The notes: generated by a model not told the origin, from the sequence alone. Shown: positions 1 to 11,557, counted from the stretch's first letter. The stretch: 64,000 bases of DNA from Platanthera guangdongensis (GCA_039583875.1 CM077167.1:146399010-146463009), one strand, 5' to 3'. Translations and numbers: made by a program.

Positions 1-441
1 GAGCCTATCTCTGAGGCTAAGTTGAAAAGGCACATAATCCGCGGCTTGCGGAAGGAGTATGTTGCCTCTGTGACATCTGTTCAAGGTTGGGCTACTCAGC
101 CGTCTCTGTTGGAGCTTGAGAACCTGCTTGCCTCACAGGAGAGCTTGGAAAGGCAGATGGCTGGAGTTAATATCAATCAGGAAGGCAGTGAAGCTCTCTT
201 CTCAGGCAAGAAGAAGAATGGATGGGAAGGGAAGAAGAAGAAGCAGGTCGCTGGTGAGAAGGAGCCTTCAACTTCATATCAGTCGGAGAGGAGCAATGAT
301 CCTAAGGACTGGAAGAAGAACTTGAAGTGCTATCGGTGTCACCAGCAAGGGCACTTCAAGCGGGACTGCAAGGTCAAGCTGCAGCCTAGGCATGCTGCAG
401 GAAAGGAGGAAGCTTGCTCGAGGAGTGAGGAAGCAGAATAG
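1..441 (+). pseudogene. gag: Cop1 gag, C-terminal part
   Basis: This is the end of a copia Gag, the structural protein of the cytoplasmic virus-like particle. The frame is open from base 1. The segment near bases 25-125 has the helical look of the UBN2/retrotran_gag family. A lysine-rich stretch follows, then one CCHC zinc knuckle (CYRCHQQGHFKRDC, about bases 328-369) that binds element RNA. It ends at TAG 439-441. The next domain, protease, continues in the same frame at 454, so the TAG is probably a mutated sense codon (CAG to TAG is the simplest change) inside what was one gag-pol ORF. Confidence 0.85.
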
Positions 442-963
442 GGCGGAGCTTTCATGACGGGCACTTGTGTCCGTGCCTTGTCTGCTGAGGACTTCAACGG
501 CGAGTGGATCGTGGACTCCTGGTGTGGTCATCACCTCACCGGAGACAAGTCGAAGTTCTCCTCCATGCAAGCATACTCAGGTAATGAAGTTATTATCACT
601 GCTGATAATACTGTTTATGCAGTAGAGAAAGAGTGAGTTGTGTCTTTGGGTAGTGATCAGGGGCCACTCACATTAAGAAATGTGTATCATGTACCGGGCA
701 TGAAGAAGAACCTCTTCTCGGTGACCAATGCGGTAGATGATGGGTATCACGTTCTGTTTGGGCCAACAGACGTGAGGTTTCTTTGCAACGTATCAGCAGT
801 TAAGGCTGATGTTGATCATATAGGGAGGAGGGTCAAGAACTTATTTGTTCTTGCTACTAATGCTTATGTTGATCGTATGAGAGCCAACGATAACGCTGCT
901 ATCTGGCATGAGAGGCTGGGGCATGTAGGCATGGACAAGCTGAAGGCTATGGCTAATTGAATT
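442..963 (+). pseudogene. pol: Cop1 protease and pre-integrase segment
   Basis: This continues the gag frame. Bases 454-636 encode the aspartic protease that would cut Gag-Pol. The family motif W(I/L)VDSGCxxHxTG is seen as WIVDSWCGHHLTG, so the glycine of the catalytic DSG triad is replaced by tryptophan and the enzyme should be inactive. TGA stops at 634-636 and 958-960 interrupt the frame. Bases 640-960 hold the rest of the protease and the start of the integrase zinc domain, with the WHERLGH histidines near 905-925. Downstream codons resume in frame at 964. Both TGA codons could have come from CGA by CpG decay. Confidence 0.85.
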
Positions 964-3648
964 TTGGTGAGTGGTCTGCCTAAGTTATCCTTCTTTGGTG
1001 ACGGACATGTTTGCGCGGGATGTCAATACGGTAAGACACATCGCCTTCCGTTTGATAAATCACAAACAAGGAGCAAGCAACCATTGGAGTGCATTCATGG
1101 CGACCTGATGGGACCAACGGTCACTGCCAGCCTTGGTGGAAGCAGATACATGCTTGTCTTGATTGATGACTACTTAAGGTATACTTGGGTTTATTTCTTG
1201 AAGGAGAAGTCAGAAGCTTTCTGTTTGTCTATGGAGTTCAAGGAGTTGGTGGAAGGCCGTCTTGGCTTGCGGATCAAGAAGCTTAGAACTGACAACGGTG
1301 GTGAGTTTATCTCCTCCGAGTTTTCTAACTTCTGCAGGAAGCACGAGATCCAACAAGAGCTCACTTGTGCTCACACTCCACAACAAAATGGAGTAGCGGA
1401 GCGGAAGATCCGTCATCTGACGGAGACTTGCAAATGCTGGCTTCATGCGAAAGACATCCCAAGGTCCTTTGGGGCGGAGGGGATATCTTGTGCCTCTTAT
1501 GTCATCAACAGGATGCCGCTCAGCCCGATCAATATGAATACTCATATTGAGTTGTTGCTAAAGGAGAAGCCAAGTGTGGGACACCTTCGGGTGTTCGGTT
1601 CAACTTGCTATGTGCATGTCCTGGATGCTTCACGGACTAAGCTGGATGCAAAGGCAAGGAAGCTTGTCTTTGTTGGCTATGATGAGCGGAAGAAGGGATG
1701 GAAATGCATGGATCCTGTGACGAAGAAGTTCATTGTATCAAGAGACGTTGTCTTTGACGAGCTGACATCGTATGGAGGTGGCTCGGTTGAGCTAACCGGT
1801 AGCAAGGTTGATGAAGAACCCTTGGTGGTTGCTAAAGGCCTGGAAGAGGAGCTTGCTGTTTCACCAGCAGCTCCTGTTGCTTCTAACTCCGAGGCTGAGC
1901 CTTCTGGCTCAGGAAGCAGGGGGAGCACTGCTCAAAGAATGCCCCAGGTAGGAGTTGAGCCCGAAGAAGCAACGGAAGCAGTAAGCAAGGAGTCGACCCT
2001 TCAAAGATCGAAGATGGTTATTAAGCCACCGACTCGGTACTGTGATGGGAATGTAGTGAGCTTTGTCTCCTGCTTCTTTGCAAGTCCTCTGGATGAGAGA
2101 GAGCCTGCAAACTTCAACGAGGCCACTAGTGTTAAGGAGTGGGATGATGCTATGAAGGAAGAGATTGCTGCTCTCAAGAAGAATGAAACCTGGGATCTTG
2201 TGCCCAAGGTTGGTGGCATTACTCCGGTGACTTGCAAGTGGGTGTATAAGTTGAAGAAGAAGGCTGATGGGAGCATTGATAGGTTTAAAGCTCGCCTGGT
2301 CGCTCGAGAATTCTCACAACAGTATGGAGAAGACTATGAGGAGACGTTTAGTCCGGTTGCGAAGATGACTTCAGTTAGAGTCGTGATCGGCTTGGCTGCT
2401 AGCAAGGGATGGAGGTTGTGGCAACTCGATGTGAAGAATGCCTTTCTTTACGGAGAGATCGATAAGGACATCTTCATGGATCAGCCACTTGGATTTATTT
2501 CTAAAGATCATCCGGACTATGTCTGCAAGCTCAGGAAGGCCCTCTATGGGTTGAAGCAAGCCCCGAGAGCTTGGTATGGGAAGATAGCAGAGTATTTGCA
2601 ATTCTGCGGGTATCTTGCATCCAACTCGGATTCTATCTTGTTCGTCAAGAAGAAGGGGGAGCTTCAAGTCTTGTTCCTGCTGTATGTGGATGACATGATC
2701 ATCACAGGGAATTCAGAGGAGGAAGTAGCAAAGCTCAGGGCTGAGCTTGTTATACGCTTCGAGATGAAAGACTTGGGAGAGCTTGATCACTTTCTCGGTC
2801 TTGAGGTGGAGAGGAAGGAGTGCAGGATTCTCATTTGCCAAAATGGGTATGCAGATCGCATTGTGAAGCGGTTCGGCATGGGCGAAGAGAAGAAGGGCTC
2901 TACTCCACTGGAACCTGGGCTGAAGTTTCGACGAGATGAGGGAAGAATTCTTCCTGAGCCCTTGGTGTTCAGAGCTCTTGTTGGGAGCTTGATCTACCTG
3001 ACGATTACAAGGCTAGACATTGCTTACACTGTTGGCCGAGTAAATCGGTTTATGGCGGAACCAAGGAAGTCTCATCTAGTGGCGGCAAAGAACATCTTGA
3101 AGTATGTCAAGGCTACTTCTGACTTGGGACTTCTCTATGCAAGGGCCTCGGACTTTGCTTTGCTTGGGTACACGGATGCTGACTATGGCGGTGATTCGGA
3201 TGATCGAAGGCCGTCTTCAGGTTATGTGTTCACTTGCGGTTCAGCTAGCATCTCGTGGTGTAGCAAGAAGCAGGACTCGGTGTCCGTCTCAACTATGGAG
3301 GCAGAGTATAAGGCTTCGGCCTTGGCTGCTCGGGAAGCCATCTGGTTGAGGAGGCTTATAGAGGATGTGCATGAAGTAGTGCAAGGGCCAACTTTACTCC
3401 GGGGTGACAATGAGAGTGCTCTCAAGCTGGTTAACAATCCAGTGTGTCACGCTAGGACCAAGCATATAGAGATCGATCATCACTTCATAAGGGAGAAGGT
3501 TTTGGAGGGATCTCTGCTGGTCGGGCATATTCGGAGTGAAGATAATCTTGCTGACATCTTCACGAAGCCACTGTCGAAAGGGCCTTTTGAGCGGTTGCGC
3601 AGCTTGCTGGGCTTAGTCACCACTTCTCATTTCAAGGGGGAGTGTTGA
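964..3648 (+). pseudogene. pol: Cop1 pol: integrase, reverse transcriptase, RNase H
   Basis: The frame is open for 894 codons. Residues about 15-30 carry the second half (CAGC) of the HHCC zinc site. The integrase core follows, with HGDLMGP, RTDNGGEF and PQQNGVAERK supplying the D, D and E that join cDNA to the genome. A low-complexity linker lies near residues 280-360. Reverse transcriptase runs from about residue 400 (ETWDLVPK) through [12 protein letters not shown] to the catalytic YVDD near 580. RNase H has YTDADYGGD and the TKHIEIDHHFIRE end motif. The stop TGA 3646-3648 overlaps the first bases of the 3' LTR. These domains look sound, but the upstream stops in the same frame prevent production. 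Confidence 0.93.
3634..3642 (+). other. Cop1 polypurine tract
   Basis: AAGGGGGAG lies directly before the 3' LTR start TGTTGAAA. This is the primer for plus-strand DNA synthesis and fixes the LTR edge at 3643. Confidence 0.85.
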
Positions 3649-5293
3649 AATTTGTGAAGTGGAAGTAATTGACGGGACAGTCTGGGCGGCATGATCGGAC
3701 AGCGTCGGCGGACTGGGCGGACTGGGCGGACTGCTGTTATGCGGCCTGGTGGAAAGTCTAGTGTAAGCTGGCTATTATTCTAAGCGGGTTGTGCAGACTA
3801 TGTCCGCTGCTTGGGCGGTCTGTTATCTGCGGATAGGGCGTTGACTGGTTTAGCCAAGGAGCGGTCTGAGCGGATACAAGTTCGCGGTCTGGTGTACGTT
3901 GCTCAGTGGCCGTGTTGCAAGCTTGTGCTTACCGGTGGATTGGTTGCTATCCGCGGGAGGCTTGCGGACTGGCGTGTTCGCGGTGTTCGTTGTTGCGGAC
4001 TTGCCTTAGAGTTTGGCTGAGGCCTTGCCGAGCTCTGGTAGTACAGCACTGTTGTTGCTGTGGCGGACTGGTGTGTGGAGTCCGGCAGATGGCCGTTGCA
4101 TTGGGCAGGCGTGCAAGTAGCTTGCGGACTCTTTGCTTTGGCAGGATTTGGCAGTCTATGTTGCTTGGTTGTTTGGCGGACGGATTTATGTCCGCTGAAC
4201 TCGCGTTAGGAGTTTTGGTGTTTCTGGACTTGGTCACACTCTGTGACAAGACCAGGATGTCCGCAGTATCCGCGAAGCCCGCTGTTGACCGGGCGGACTG
4301 CCTTTGGTCGTGGGCTTATGTTGGATGGAGGCGTTGCTGTGGTGATATGCGGACTGCCTCTTGGTGTGCGTACAGTCACTGAAGGGGGATGCTGTCCTGT
4401 GGTGTTTGGAGACTTTGCGGGCTGATGCCTTGTCCGCATAGCCTGGGCGGACTGTTGAGGGTTCGCCCAAAGGTGTCTTGCTCCTGGCGGGTTGATCCTT
4501 GGAACCGGCTAAGTTCTTGCAGACTCAGCAGAGGGTGGTTTTGCTAGCGCGCGGGCTAGGGCGGTGTCTCTATCCCTAGGGCGGTGACCACACTCCTCAC
4601 CTCGCCTATAAATAGGACCCCCCGGCACGTATACAGTAACTGAGCGAACAGTAAGTGGGGCTTGGGCAAATTGCTGCGCTCTGCATTTTTCTGTCCGCGC
4701 GGGTTGAGTAGAGCTGACGGTTTGTTGTGTGCAGGTCGCGCGGTTAGCTTCAAGGAGCCAGGAGTTTGGCTTTGACTTCAGTCAGTGCTTGGAAGTGTGC
4801 GGTCTCAGCAGGTCGCTCTGCAGCTTATCAGTTCTCTGCTTCAACGTTTGCAAGTTCCAATAACCTGTCCGCCAGGCGTAGGAGGGTAGGCGGTCTGTTC
4901 ATCAGTTCATCAGCAGTAGGTGAATAACGGTATGTCCGCGCGGCCTTGCGGCTTCGGCGGACTCCGTGTCTATTTGGCGGATTGCAGCTTCAGCTCGGGC
5001 GGGTTCGGTGGACTTGGCGACTTCGGCGATCTCGGCGGTCTCCAGTGCTGTCCGCCCGACTTGGTTTTTGTGCTTTCTGTTGTAGCTTGTATACTAGCGA
5101 AATCATGTCTTGCTACGTATACCTCGCCTTGTAAAGAAGATTAATGAATATAAGATCCGCTTGTTCTTCCATATGCTTGGTGTGTTGAGCTTGCTCCCTG
5201 GGTGTCCGCTAGATCAAAGTGTGAACTGGGTAGTGCCGAAGATATTAATTTGGTTTTGGGCTATCTTGCTGACCACTTTGAGAAAATTTAACA
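3643..5293 (+). repeat. Cop1 3' LTR (1651 bp), rich in GCGGAC words
   Basis: This long terminal repeat starts TGTTGAAATT and ends AAATTTAACA. It is GC-rich and filled with scattered GCGGACT/AGTCCGC words, including three head-to-tail copies near 3708-3733. A TATA box lies at 4607. Several ORFs of 60-160 codons cross it on both strands but have no recognisable domain, and I regard them as by-products of the stop-poor GC-rich sequence. I see no host gene in this stretch. Confidence 0.85.
4607..4615 (+). promoter_or_regulatory. Cop1 LTR TATA box
   Basis: TATAAATAG occurs within CGCCTATAAATAGGACC, the usual plant LTR promoter form. Transcription would start about 30 bases downstream. In this 3' LTR it would read outward into the spacer. 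Confidence 0.7.
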
Positions 5294-5987
5294 GTTAATT
5301 ATTTATAATCGCGACTGACCATTAAGTAACAGATAAATCCAGACTACAATATTAGTCGCATTAACCGCTATACGATTATAGCTTCAAAGACTTTACTGAA
5401 TGAATTTTAGCAAAATTACGAAACCAAATACCATGGTCATCACATATTGGTAACCGCAATTGTCATAATCAATAAACAAATCTAGACCACGATTGTAATT
5501 GCAGTAACCGCAACATAATTATCCATGAATGATTTCGAGAATTTGTCATTATATTGAAGAAACCAATATTCCATGATCACCATCATAATTTGGATAATCT
5601 AACTATAGGGAAGGTCTACAAACTAGGATAATCAATCAAGTAGGTGCATATATGGCAGCATTGCTTTCCTCAAGATGTCATCAAAGATATAGCCCTTTCC
5701 AAAAAGTATTTCGACCATGGCGGTCAAAGAGAGCTTGCCACCTTTAGATGAGACCCACAGTCCAAGATGATTAATCATGAAGGTATCCATAGAGTAGCAT
5801 TGCTTTCCACTAGAGATCATAGAGGTTGTAATTCCTTTGATAGAGAAGACCTATGTTGTCTCAAGATGCTTACCACGGGTGTTGGGAAACTGTCCATAAT
5901 ATTCTTGAATTGAAAAATTCCTTGCAATATAGATGAACACACAATGCATTTGATGAATGTGTCTTGTTGTGTTGATTTCAGATATTA
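5294..5987. other. AT-rich spacer, no recognised gene
   Basis: This spacer lies between Cop1 and SIRE-A. It is AT-rich with scattered stops. A 62-codon minus-strand ORF (5632-5820) contains a roughly 20-bp segment repeated at 5652-5672 and 5797-5815 (AGCATTGCTTTCC core). I recognise no domain. It may be host intergenic DNA or an old unrecognised element. It should once have joined 19062-19075 and then 23691 onward. Confidence 0.5.
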
Positions 5988-5992
5988 GATAG
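5988..5992. repeat. SIRE-A left target-site duplication (GATAG)
   Basis: GATAG directly precedes the 5' LTR, and the identical five bases follow the 3' LTR at 19057-19061. A perfect 5-bp duplication proves that both ends of the element are correctly placed. Confidence 0.93.
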
Positions 5993-6137
5993 TGTTGGGT
6001 ACATTGGTCAAATGTACCTGATTTGAAGAAGCCTCACCCAACTCAATGATATACATCATAATGTATTTGATGTATGTTGAGTTTACTTGTGCAGGTTAAG
6101 TAATCACTGGACTGAAGCAAAAAGTTTCTAAGTCCAT

Positions 6138-6985
6138 GTGTCGACACCCAGAGGGAAAGTGTCGACACTTAAGAAGGCTTGTGTCGACACCCAGACAAGC
6201 AGTGTCGACACTTGGAGCTGTGTCGACACTCAGTGAAGAAAAGTGCAGACAGAAAGTGTCGACACAAGGAGCTGTGTCGACACCCAGTGAAGCTGAGTCT
6301 ACACCAGAAAGTGTCGACACTTGGAGCTGTGTCGACACTCAGCAAAAGTATGCAGAGACTAAGTACAAGTGTCGACACTCAACACAATGTGTCGACACTA
6401 AGCAGAAGAGTCAGCATTTGAAGTAAGTGTCGACACTCAACACACTGTGTCGACACTAAGCAGAAGAGTCAGCACTTGAAGTATGTGTCGACACCCAGCA
6501 CAATGTGTCGACACACAACCAGAAGACTCAACACTTGAAGAAAGTGTCGACACAAGGAGCTGTGTCGACACTTAGCATAGAACAGAATTATCTCCAAAAT
6601 ATTCTAAGTACAAGTGTCGACACTAAAGGAATGTGTCGACACTCAGCTGAAGTCTCAACAAGAAGAAGGTGTGTCGACACAAGGAGCTGTGTCGACACTC
6701 AGCAAGAATCAACATAGAAGACTATGTGTCGACACCAAGAAGTAGTGTCGACACTTGACAGATTCAACACAAGAAGTTGTGTCGACACAAAGGAGATGTG
6801 ACGACATTTTGAAGAATTCAGCAAAAGCTAGAAGAACAAGTACTTGTGTCGACACTCAATTTCAGTGTCGACACATGCAGAAGAAACTGTGTCGAGACAT
6901 ACAAGGAGTTGTGTCGACACCTTGTAGACTTGTGTCGACACTTACACAGCATGTGTCGACACTTAGACTATAAGTGTCGACACTT
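6138..6985. repeat. GTGTCGACAC palindrome array in SIRE-A 5' LTR
   Basis: By hand count about 30 exact copies of the self-complementary 10-mer GTGTCGACAC lie in about 850 bases, plus variants such as GTGACGACAT and GTGTCGAGAC. Many occur as pairs separated by 8 bases (TTGGAGCT or AAGGAGCT), with about 30-40 bases of A-rich sequence between pairs. Each copy contains GTCGAC and a central CpG. No protein domain is present. The function is unknown. Confidence 0.9.
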
Positions 6986-7139
6986 AAAGACAGAAAGTCT
7001 AGACACTTTCAGACAGTTAGAGATTTTCAAGAAATGACTGGATGATTTGACAGCTGCCGTTCCAGCCGGTCTACAGCACCTGTCAGAGATATCAGAAGTT
7101 AGTTATGGACCGGATCAGCCGGTTACCATGAAGAAGGCC

Positions 7140-7148
7140 TATAAATAG
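7140..7148 (+). promoter_or_regulatory. SIRE-A 5' LTR TATA box
   Basis: TATAAATAG in GGCCTATAAATAGGCACC lies about 155 bases after the palindrome array. The array therefore sits where U3 enhancer elements would be expected. Confidence 0.75.
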
Positions 7149-7654
7149 GCACCTACAGTTTACAGAAACTGTTGTTGAAAGTTGTGAAGAGTTGTTCAGA
7201 TTGTTGTTCAAGTGGATCACATTGGTGAAGAACAAGTCATCAGAGTGGTACACAGAGTATCAAATCAAGAAGATCGTGCAGTCCAAGTGCAGATCTAAGA
7301 AGTTGGAGAGAGAGGGCTCCATCCAAGAAATCAGCCTCTGGAACTAGGCTTAGAAGAAGGATTCAGATTCATTCTGGATCTTAAGTGGCAGAGGTCAAGG
7401 AACTACTGCAGGAGGATTCAGTCTTATTCAGTTCTACTCAAGAAGCTTTGAAGAAAGCTAAGTCAGATTGAATCCAGCTGAGTTCTTCCAAGAACTCATA
7501 AAGAAACTCTCAACTCCCCTCTTTTATTTCTGAGTTGTTGAGTCAATATTTGTAATACATTCTTATCTTGTAGGATCCTTTGGATCTGAGTGAATTGTAA
7601 GCCTATAATTATAAAGGCTGAGGGTAGGGCTTGAGAGCCTGAGTGTAGGAGATT

Positions 7655-7745
7655 GAGATCTCTGAGTGTAGGCCTTGGTTCGCTGAGTGTAGGCCTTGGT
7701 TGGCTGAGTGTAGGCCTTGATTGGCTGAGTGTAGGCTTTGGGATA
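7655..7745 (+). repeat. 21-bp tandem repeat in SIRE-A LTR
   Basis: Units of the form GGCTGAGTGTAGGCCTTGGTT occur about four times with small changes. The 3' LTR has the same block near 18650-18740. On the minus strand they translate as repeated YTQPTKA-like peptides, which is a side effect and not evidence of a gene. Confidence 0.85.
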
Positions 7746-8055
7746 AAGCTGAGTTGTAAGGCCTTGGGCCTGAGGTGTAGGAACCAATTTGGGTTCTGAG
7801 ACAGTGGAGGAGTTTGGCCGAATCTAGTACACTGCTAGATAGGCGAAGGGGGAAAGTGGATGTACCCATATCTTGGGGAACCACTATAAACCACTGTGTA
7901 TGCTGTGCTGTGCTGTGATTATTGCTGTGTTTGCTGTGATAGAATAAGTTAGAAAGCTGTGTTATAAACTGTTGGCTGCCATTAAAGTTTAAAAAAGGAT
8001 TAGGTCACCTATTCACCCACCCCCCTCTAGGTGTTTAGGTACCATATCTTTCAAG

Positions 8056-8068
8056 TGGTATCAGAGCC
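8056..8068 (+). other. SIRE-A primer binding site (initiator Met tRNA)
   Basis: TGGTATCAGAGCC starts two bases after the 5' LTR. It is the standard complement of the 3' end of plant initiator Met tRNA, which primes minus-strand synthesis. Confidence 0.92.
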
Positions 8069-8167
8069 AGGTTCCTCAAAACAAGGACTAACAGTCTGAG
8101 GAGATCCTGTTTGGCAGATTCAGTGTAAGGCAACACAGATTCAAGAAATTCAAGAAAATCAAGAAAC

Positions 8168-10210
8168 ATGGGTTCTTCTGAGAATCACAAGGAATTGGGT
8201 TCCATGAAATTACCCATATGCAGAAAAGAGATCTTTGGGATCTGGAAGGAAAGGGTAAGGCTATTTATGGAGGCCTCAGACCCTAGAATCTACATCACAG
8301 TAAAGGAAGGGTCTTATGTGCACATGAAGATTTCAGTTCTAGATGCAAATCATAGAACTCCAAAGTATTTCTCTGAGATGACTAAGGATGAGATTGTCCT
8401 AGCTAACATGGACAAGAGGGCACAAAACATAATAGTGAGTGCCATTGATGAAGCAACTTTTCAGAATCTTATACATTGTAAGACAGCCAAGGAGATGTGG
8501 GACACTCTTATAGTGTATATGGAAGGATCTGAAGAAGTCAGACAAGATAGAAAATCCTTGCTAAATCAGGAGTATGAAAGCTTTAGACAAGGTAAAGGTG
8601 ATACCATAACAGAGTGCTACAAAAAGTTCTACAGAATAGTTAATGAACTCATGTCGTATGGAAGAGAGTTCAGTAACTATGAACTAAATGATAAGTTCTT
8701 AAGGTCCCTAACCAAAGATTGGGACACAAAGATCTGTGCCATAAGAGAAATGGCTAAGTTGGGGGAAATTCCTCCTCCTACACTGTTTGGCAAGTTATTG
8801 TCATATGAGATGCAGTTGACTGTGAGAAAAGAGGAGGAGAAATCAACAAGGACTGAGCACAAAGAAAGATCAGTTGCTTTCAAGACAGAAGTTCCCAGAA
8901 AATGCAGGAATAAGTCATCAACTCCACCTCCAGAAGTAGTTGAATCAGAGTCTGACGAGTCTGTCAGCACAAAGACTGAGAGCAGTGAAAGTGATGAAGA
9001 CTTTGTTGCCTTCACTAGACACTTTTAGAAATTCTTGAAGAAGAAACAATGGAGGTCAAGACCTTCTTCTTCAAAGGGAAAGGAAGTCTTTCATCAGGAG
9101 AAAAAGCCTTCAAAGAAAGACAGGAAGAGAACAAAGTCAAGCAAGGCAACTGGATCTAAGATATTGTGCTATTGCTGCAATAGACAGGGTCATGTTATTG
9201 CAGATTGTCCAGAGAAGAGAAAGGAATCTAGTGACAGGAAAAAGACTCACTTCAAAGGCAAGAAGGAAAAGTCCTTTGTAGCCAAGAAAGAGAAGACTCT
9301 ATCAGGCATTTCTTCTTCAGAATCTGAGTCTGATGCTGAAGCCTACATAGGGCTGTTTTCTGAAGAAGAAGAGGAAGAATTCATGCAGTTAATGGAGTCT
9401 ATCTATGAACAAGAAGACAGTCAATGCCAAGGGATAATGGCTTTGACAGAGAGTGCCAAAATCCTGGAGCAGCCAGGACCCAGTCAGGTACAAAGTTCAA
9501 GTTTAAATTCAGTTTCTTGTTCTAGTTCAGATTCAGATTCTTCTTCATCAAGTGATGAGAATGTATCTGAGTCTGAGGATGATATTCATCAGCTTATAGA
9601 TGAATATAAGGTGCTGTTGCAGGCTTACAAGAAAAGCAAATCCCTTGCCAAAAGTCAGGCAAAGGAAATTGCTGATCTTAAAGCTGCTGCAACAGATTTT
9701 GAGAAGCAATTTGATCAAAAGCTCAATGAGATAGCCAGGCTGAAACACATTACAGTGATTCAAATGGGTACTATATCATTTAAAAATGATCAAATCAAGA
9801 GTCTGGAGATCAATCTTCAGAAAGAAAGAGAGCTTGTTGCTAGGTTTTCTAAACCTAAGTCAGTGTTACCTTTAATTGATGAATTTGTTCATCATAAAGG
9901 CAAGGCTGGACTGGGCTTTATTAGACCTGCAAGGACTGTGCAGTCCAAGTCTAAGTCCAAGGGCAAAGCCCCAACATTCAACAAGCCTGTTGTAGACAAG
10001 ACAGCCAAGGCAGTACCTAAGCAAAGGTACAACAAGTTTGAATGTTGGTGTTGTGGCAAGATTGGCCATTTTGCAGTGGACTGCTGGCACAATGTCAGTG
10101 CCAAAGTGAGTAGCAAGCTACCTGGTGGAAAGCCAGTAGGTAGTTTTGTCATATTGCAGACTAACATGTACCAAGGACCCAAGACTTCTTTGGGTTCTAA
10201 GGTTCATTAA
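8168..10210 (+). pseudogene. gag: SIRE-A gag (one in-frame stop)
   Basis: Gag forms the particle that packages the element RNA. It starts at ATG 8168, about 100 bases after the primer site. Residues about 15-230 look like the UBN2-type gag domain of copia elements. A TAG at 9026-9028 interrupts the frame, which continues unchanged to 10210. The second part has a CCHC knuckle (CYCCNRQGHVIADC, about 9170), acidic serine-rich stretches, a coiled-coil-like segment near 9590-9850, and a second knuckle (CWCCGKIGHFAVDC, about 10045). It ends TAA 10208-10210, and the protease follows in the same frame. Gag and pol were probably one ORF. Confidence 0.9.
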
Positions 10211-11557
10211 TCTGTTTTGCAGGTAAGTCCAAGTGGTCATACCCCAACATGGTACTTGGACAGTGGATGTTCCAGACATATGACTGGAACAAGGGGACTA
10301 CTAAAGGACTACATACCAATAAAAGATGGTCCTAAGGTTACCTTTGGTGGTTCTGAAAAAGGAATCATCAAAGGGTTTGGTAACATTTCTACAAACTTGG
10401 TTACCATTACTCAAGTGGCTTATGTTAAAGGGTTGAAACACAACCTAATAAGTATAAGTCAATTAAGTGATGTAGGGTATGACATCTCATTTGTTAAAAA
10501 TGGTTGTCATATCAAGAGGTCAAGTGATCAAGAGATCATTTTGACAGGTTATAGGAAAAGGAATGTCTACTGCCTAGACATTATGATTGAGAACAATGGT
10601 TCTCCAGTTTGTCTTGTAGCTGATGAGAAAGTCTCTCATTGTGTCAAATGGCACAAGAGGCTTGCCCATCTTAACTACAAGACTATTAGCAAACTCTTTA
10701 GCAAAGAGTTAGTGAGGAATGGTCCTCAAGTTAAGTGTGTTAAAGATGGTATTTTCTCAGCTTGTCAAAAGGGCAAGCAGACTAAATCCACCTTTAGAAG
10801 CATAGAAAACAAGGATGTTGTGAGATGTTTATATCTCTTGCATTTGGATCTCTTTGGTCCAATGCCAGTTCACAGCTTAGGTAGGAAGGTCTATACCCTT
10901 GTAGTTGTAGATGACTACTCAAGGTTTTCTGGGTGTTCTTCTTAAGACGAAATCTGAAACACATAGTGTCTTCTACAGCTTTGTCAAGCAAATTCAGAAT
11001 GAACTAAATAGTACTGTGGTCAAAATTAGAAGTGACATGGTACTGAGTTTCAGTCTGAAAGCATGACAAAACTATGTGAAGACTTTGGGATATTCAAGAA
11101 TTCTCTTCACCTAGAAACACCCTCAGCAAAATGGCATTGCTGAGAGGAAGAATAGGACCTTGATAGAGGCTGGTAGAACCCTACTAAGTGATACATCACT
11201 GCCTGAGTATTTTTGGGCGGAAGCAGTTAACACTGCATGCCATGTTATAAATAGGGCTACCATCACTAAAGGGCTAACAAGACCCCTATGAAGTTGTGAA
11301 AGGCAGGAAACCAAACCTATCCTATTTCAGGATCTTTGGTTGCAAATGCTTCATACTTAACAATGGGAAGTCTTACTTAACTAAGTTTGCTTCCAAGTCC
11401 CAAGAGGGAATTTTTGTTGGGTACAACAATAATAGTAAGGCATATAGAGTCTACACTTGTCTACACAAGTTGTAGAAGAATCAGTGCATGTAGTTTTTGA
11501 TGAGACTAAACTTATTAATAATGAGTTGTTGTTAGCAGTGTATGCAGCCCCACAGGT
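10211..11557 (+). pseudogene. pol: SIRE-A protease and integrase (frameshifted)
   Basis: The protease keeps WYLDSGCSRHMTG (near 10250), so its catalytic DSG is present. It is followed by the WHKRLAH...CQKGK zinc domain of integrase (about 10650-10780) and the start of the core, HLDLFGP (first catalytic D). From about 10930 the frame shifts repeatedly: single missing bases near 10935, 10945 and 11117 break the RTD and PQQNG(I/V)AERK segments, though both can still be seen in other frames. WAEAVNTACHVINRA is readable near 11215-11255. This integrase cannot be made as one protein. Confidence 0.87.

Larger units (their letters stand above)
1..5293 (+). mobile_element. Cop1: Ty1/copia retrotransposon, 3' part
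   Basis: The window opens inside the gag of a copia element, whose 5' LTR, primer site and gag start lie outside. Domain order is gag, protease, integrase, reverse transcriptase, RNase H, which is the Ty1/copia order. The 3' LTR begins TGTTGAAATT and ends AAATTTAACA, an imperfect inverted pair that fixes the boundary. Gag and pol share one reading frame broken by three stops, so the copy is dead. The Tnt1/Tork-like appearance of the RNase H is my inference. The target duplication cannot be checked because the 5' end is missing. Confidence 0.93.
5993..8053 (+). repeat. SIRE-A 5' LTR (2061 bp)
   Basis: It starts TGTTGGGT and ends ATCTTTCA, two bases before the primer site. In order it holds a short AT-rich head, the GTGTCGACAC array (about 6138-6985), a TATA box at 7140, a 21-bp tandem repeat near 7660-7745, a (TGCTG)n tract near 7900 and a C-rich tract near 8020. 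ORFs crossing it translate the repeats and are not genes. Confidence 0.93.

Noticed and set aside
3811..4470. ORFs of 60-158 codons in the Cop1 LTR
   Set aside because: Overlapping on both strands in GC-rich LTR sequence, rich in Cys/Arg/Leu, with no domain and no conservation to test.
5632..5820. 62-codon minus-strand ORF in the spacer
   Set aside because: Too short and contains an internal repeat; no recognisable family.
6138..6985. CRISPR-like look of a short palindromic repeat with spacers
   Set aside because: Plant nuclear DNA with retrotransposons; the repeat is only 10 bases, spacing is irregular, spacers resemble each other, and the block is duplicated in both LTRs.
6096..7037. Several ORFs with VDT/CRH repeats on both strands, and copies at 16960-18039
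   Set aside because: They are translations of GTGTCGACAC units in the SIRE-A LTRs; different lengths in the two LTRs show no coding constraint.
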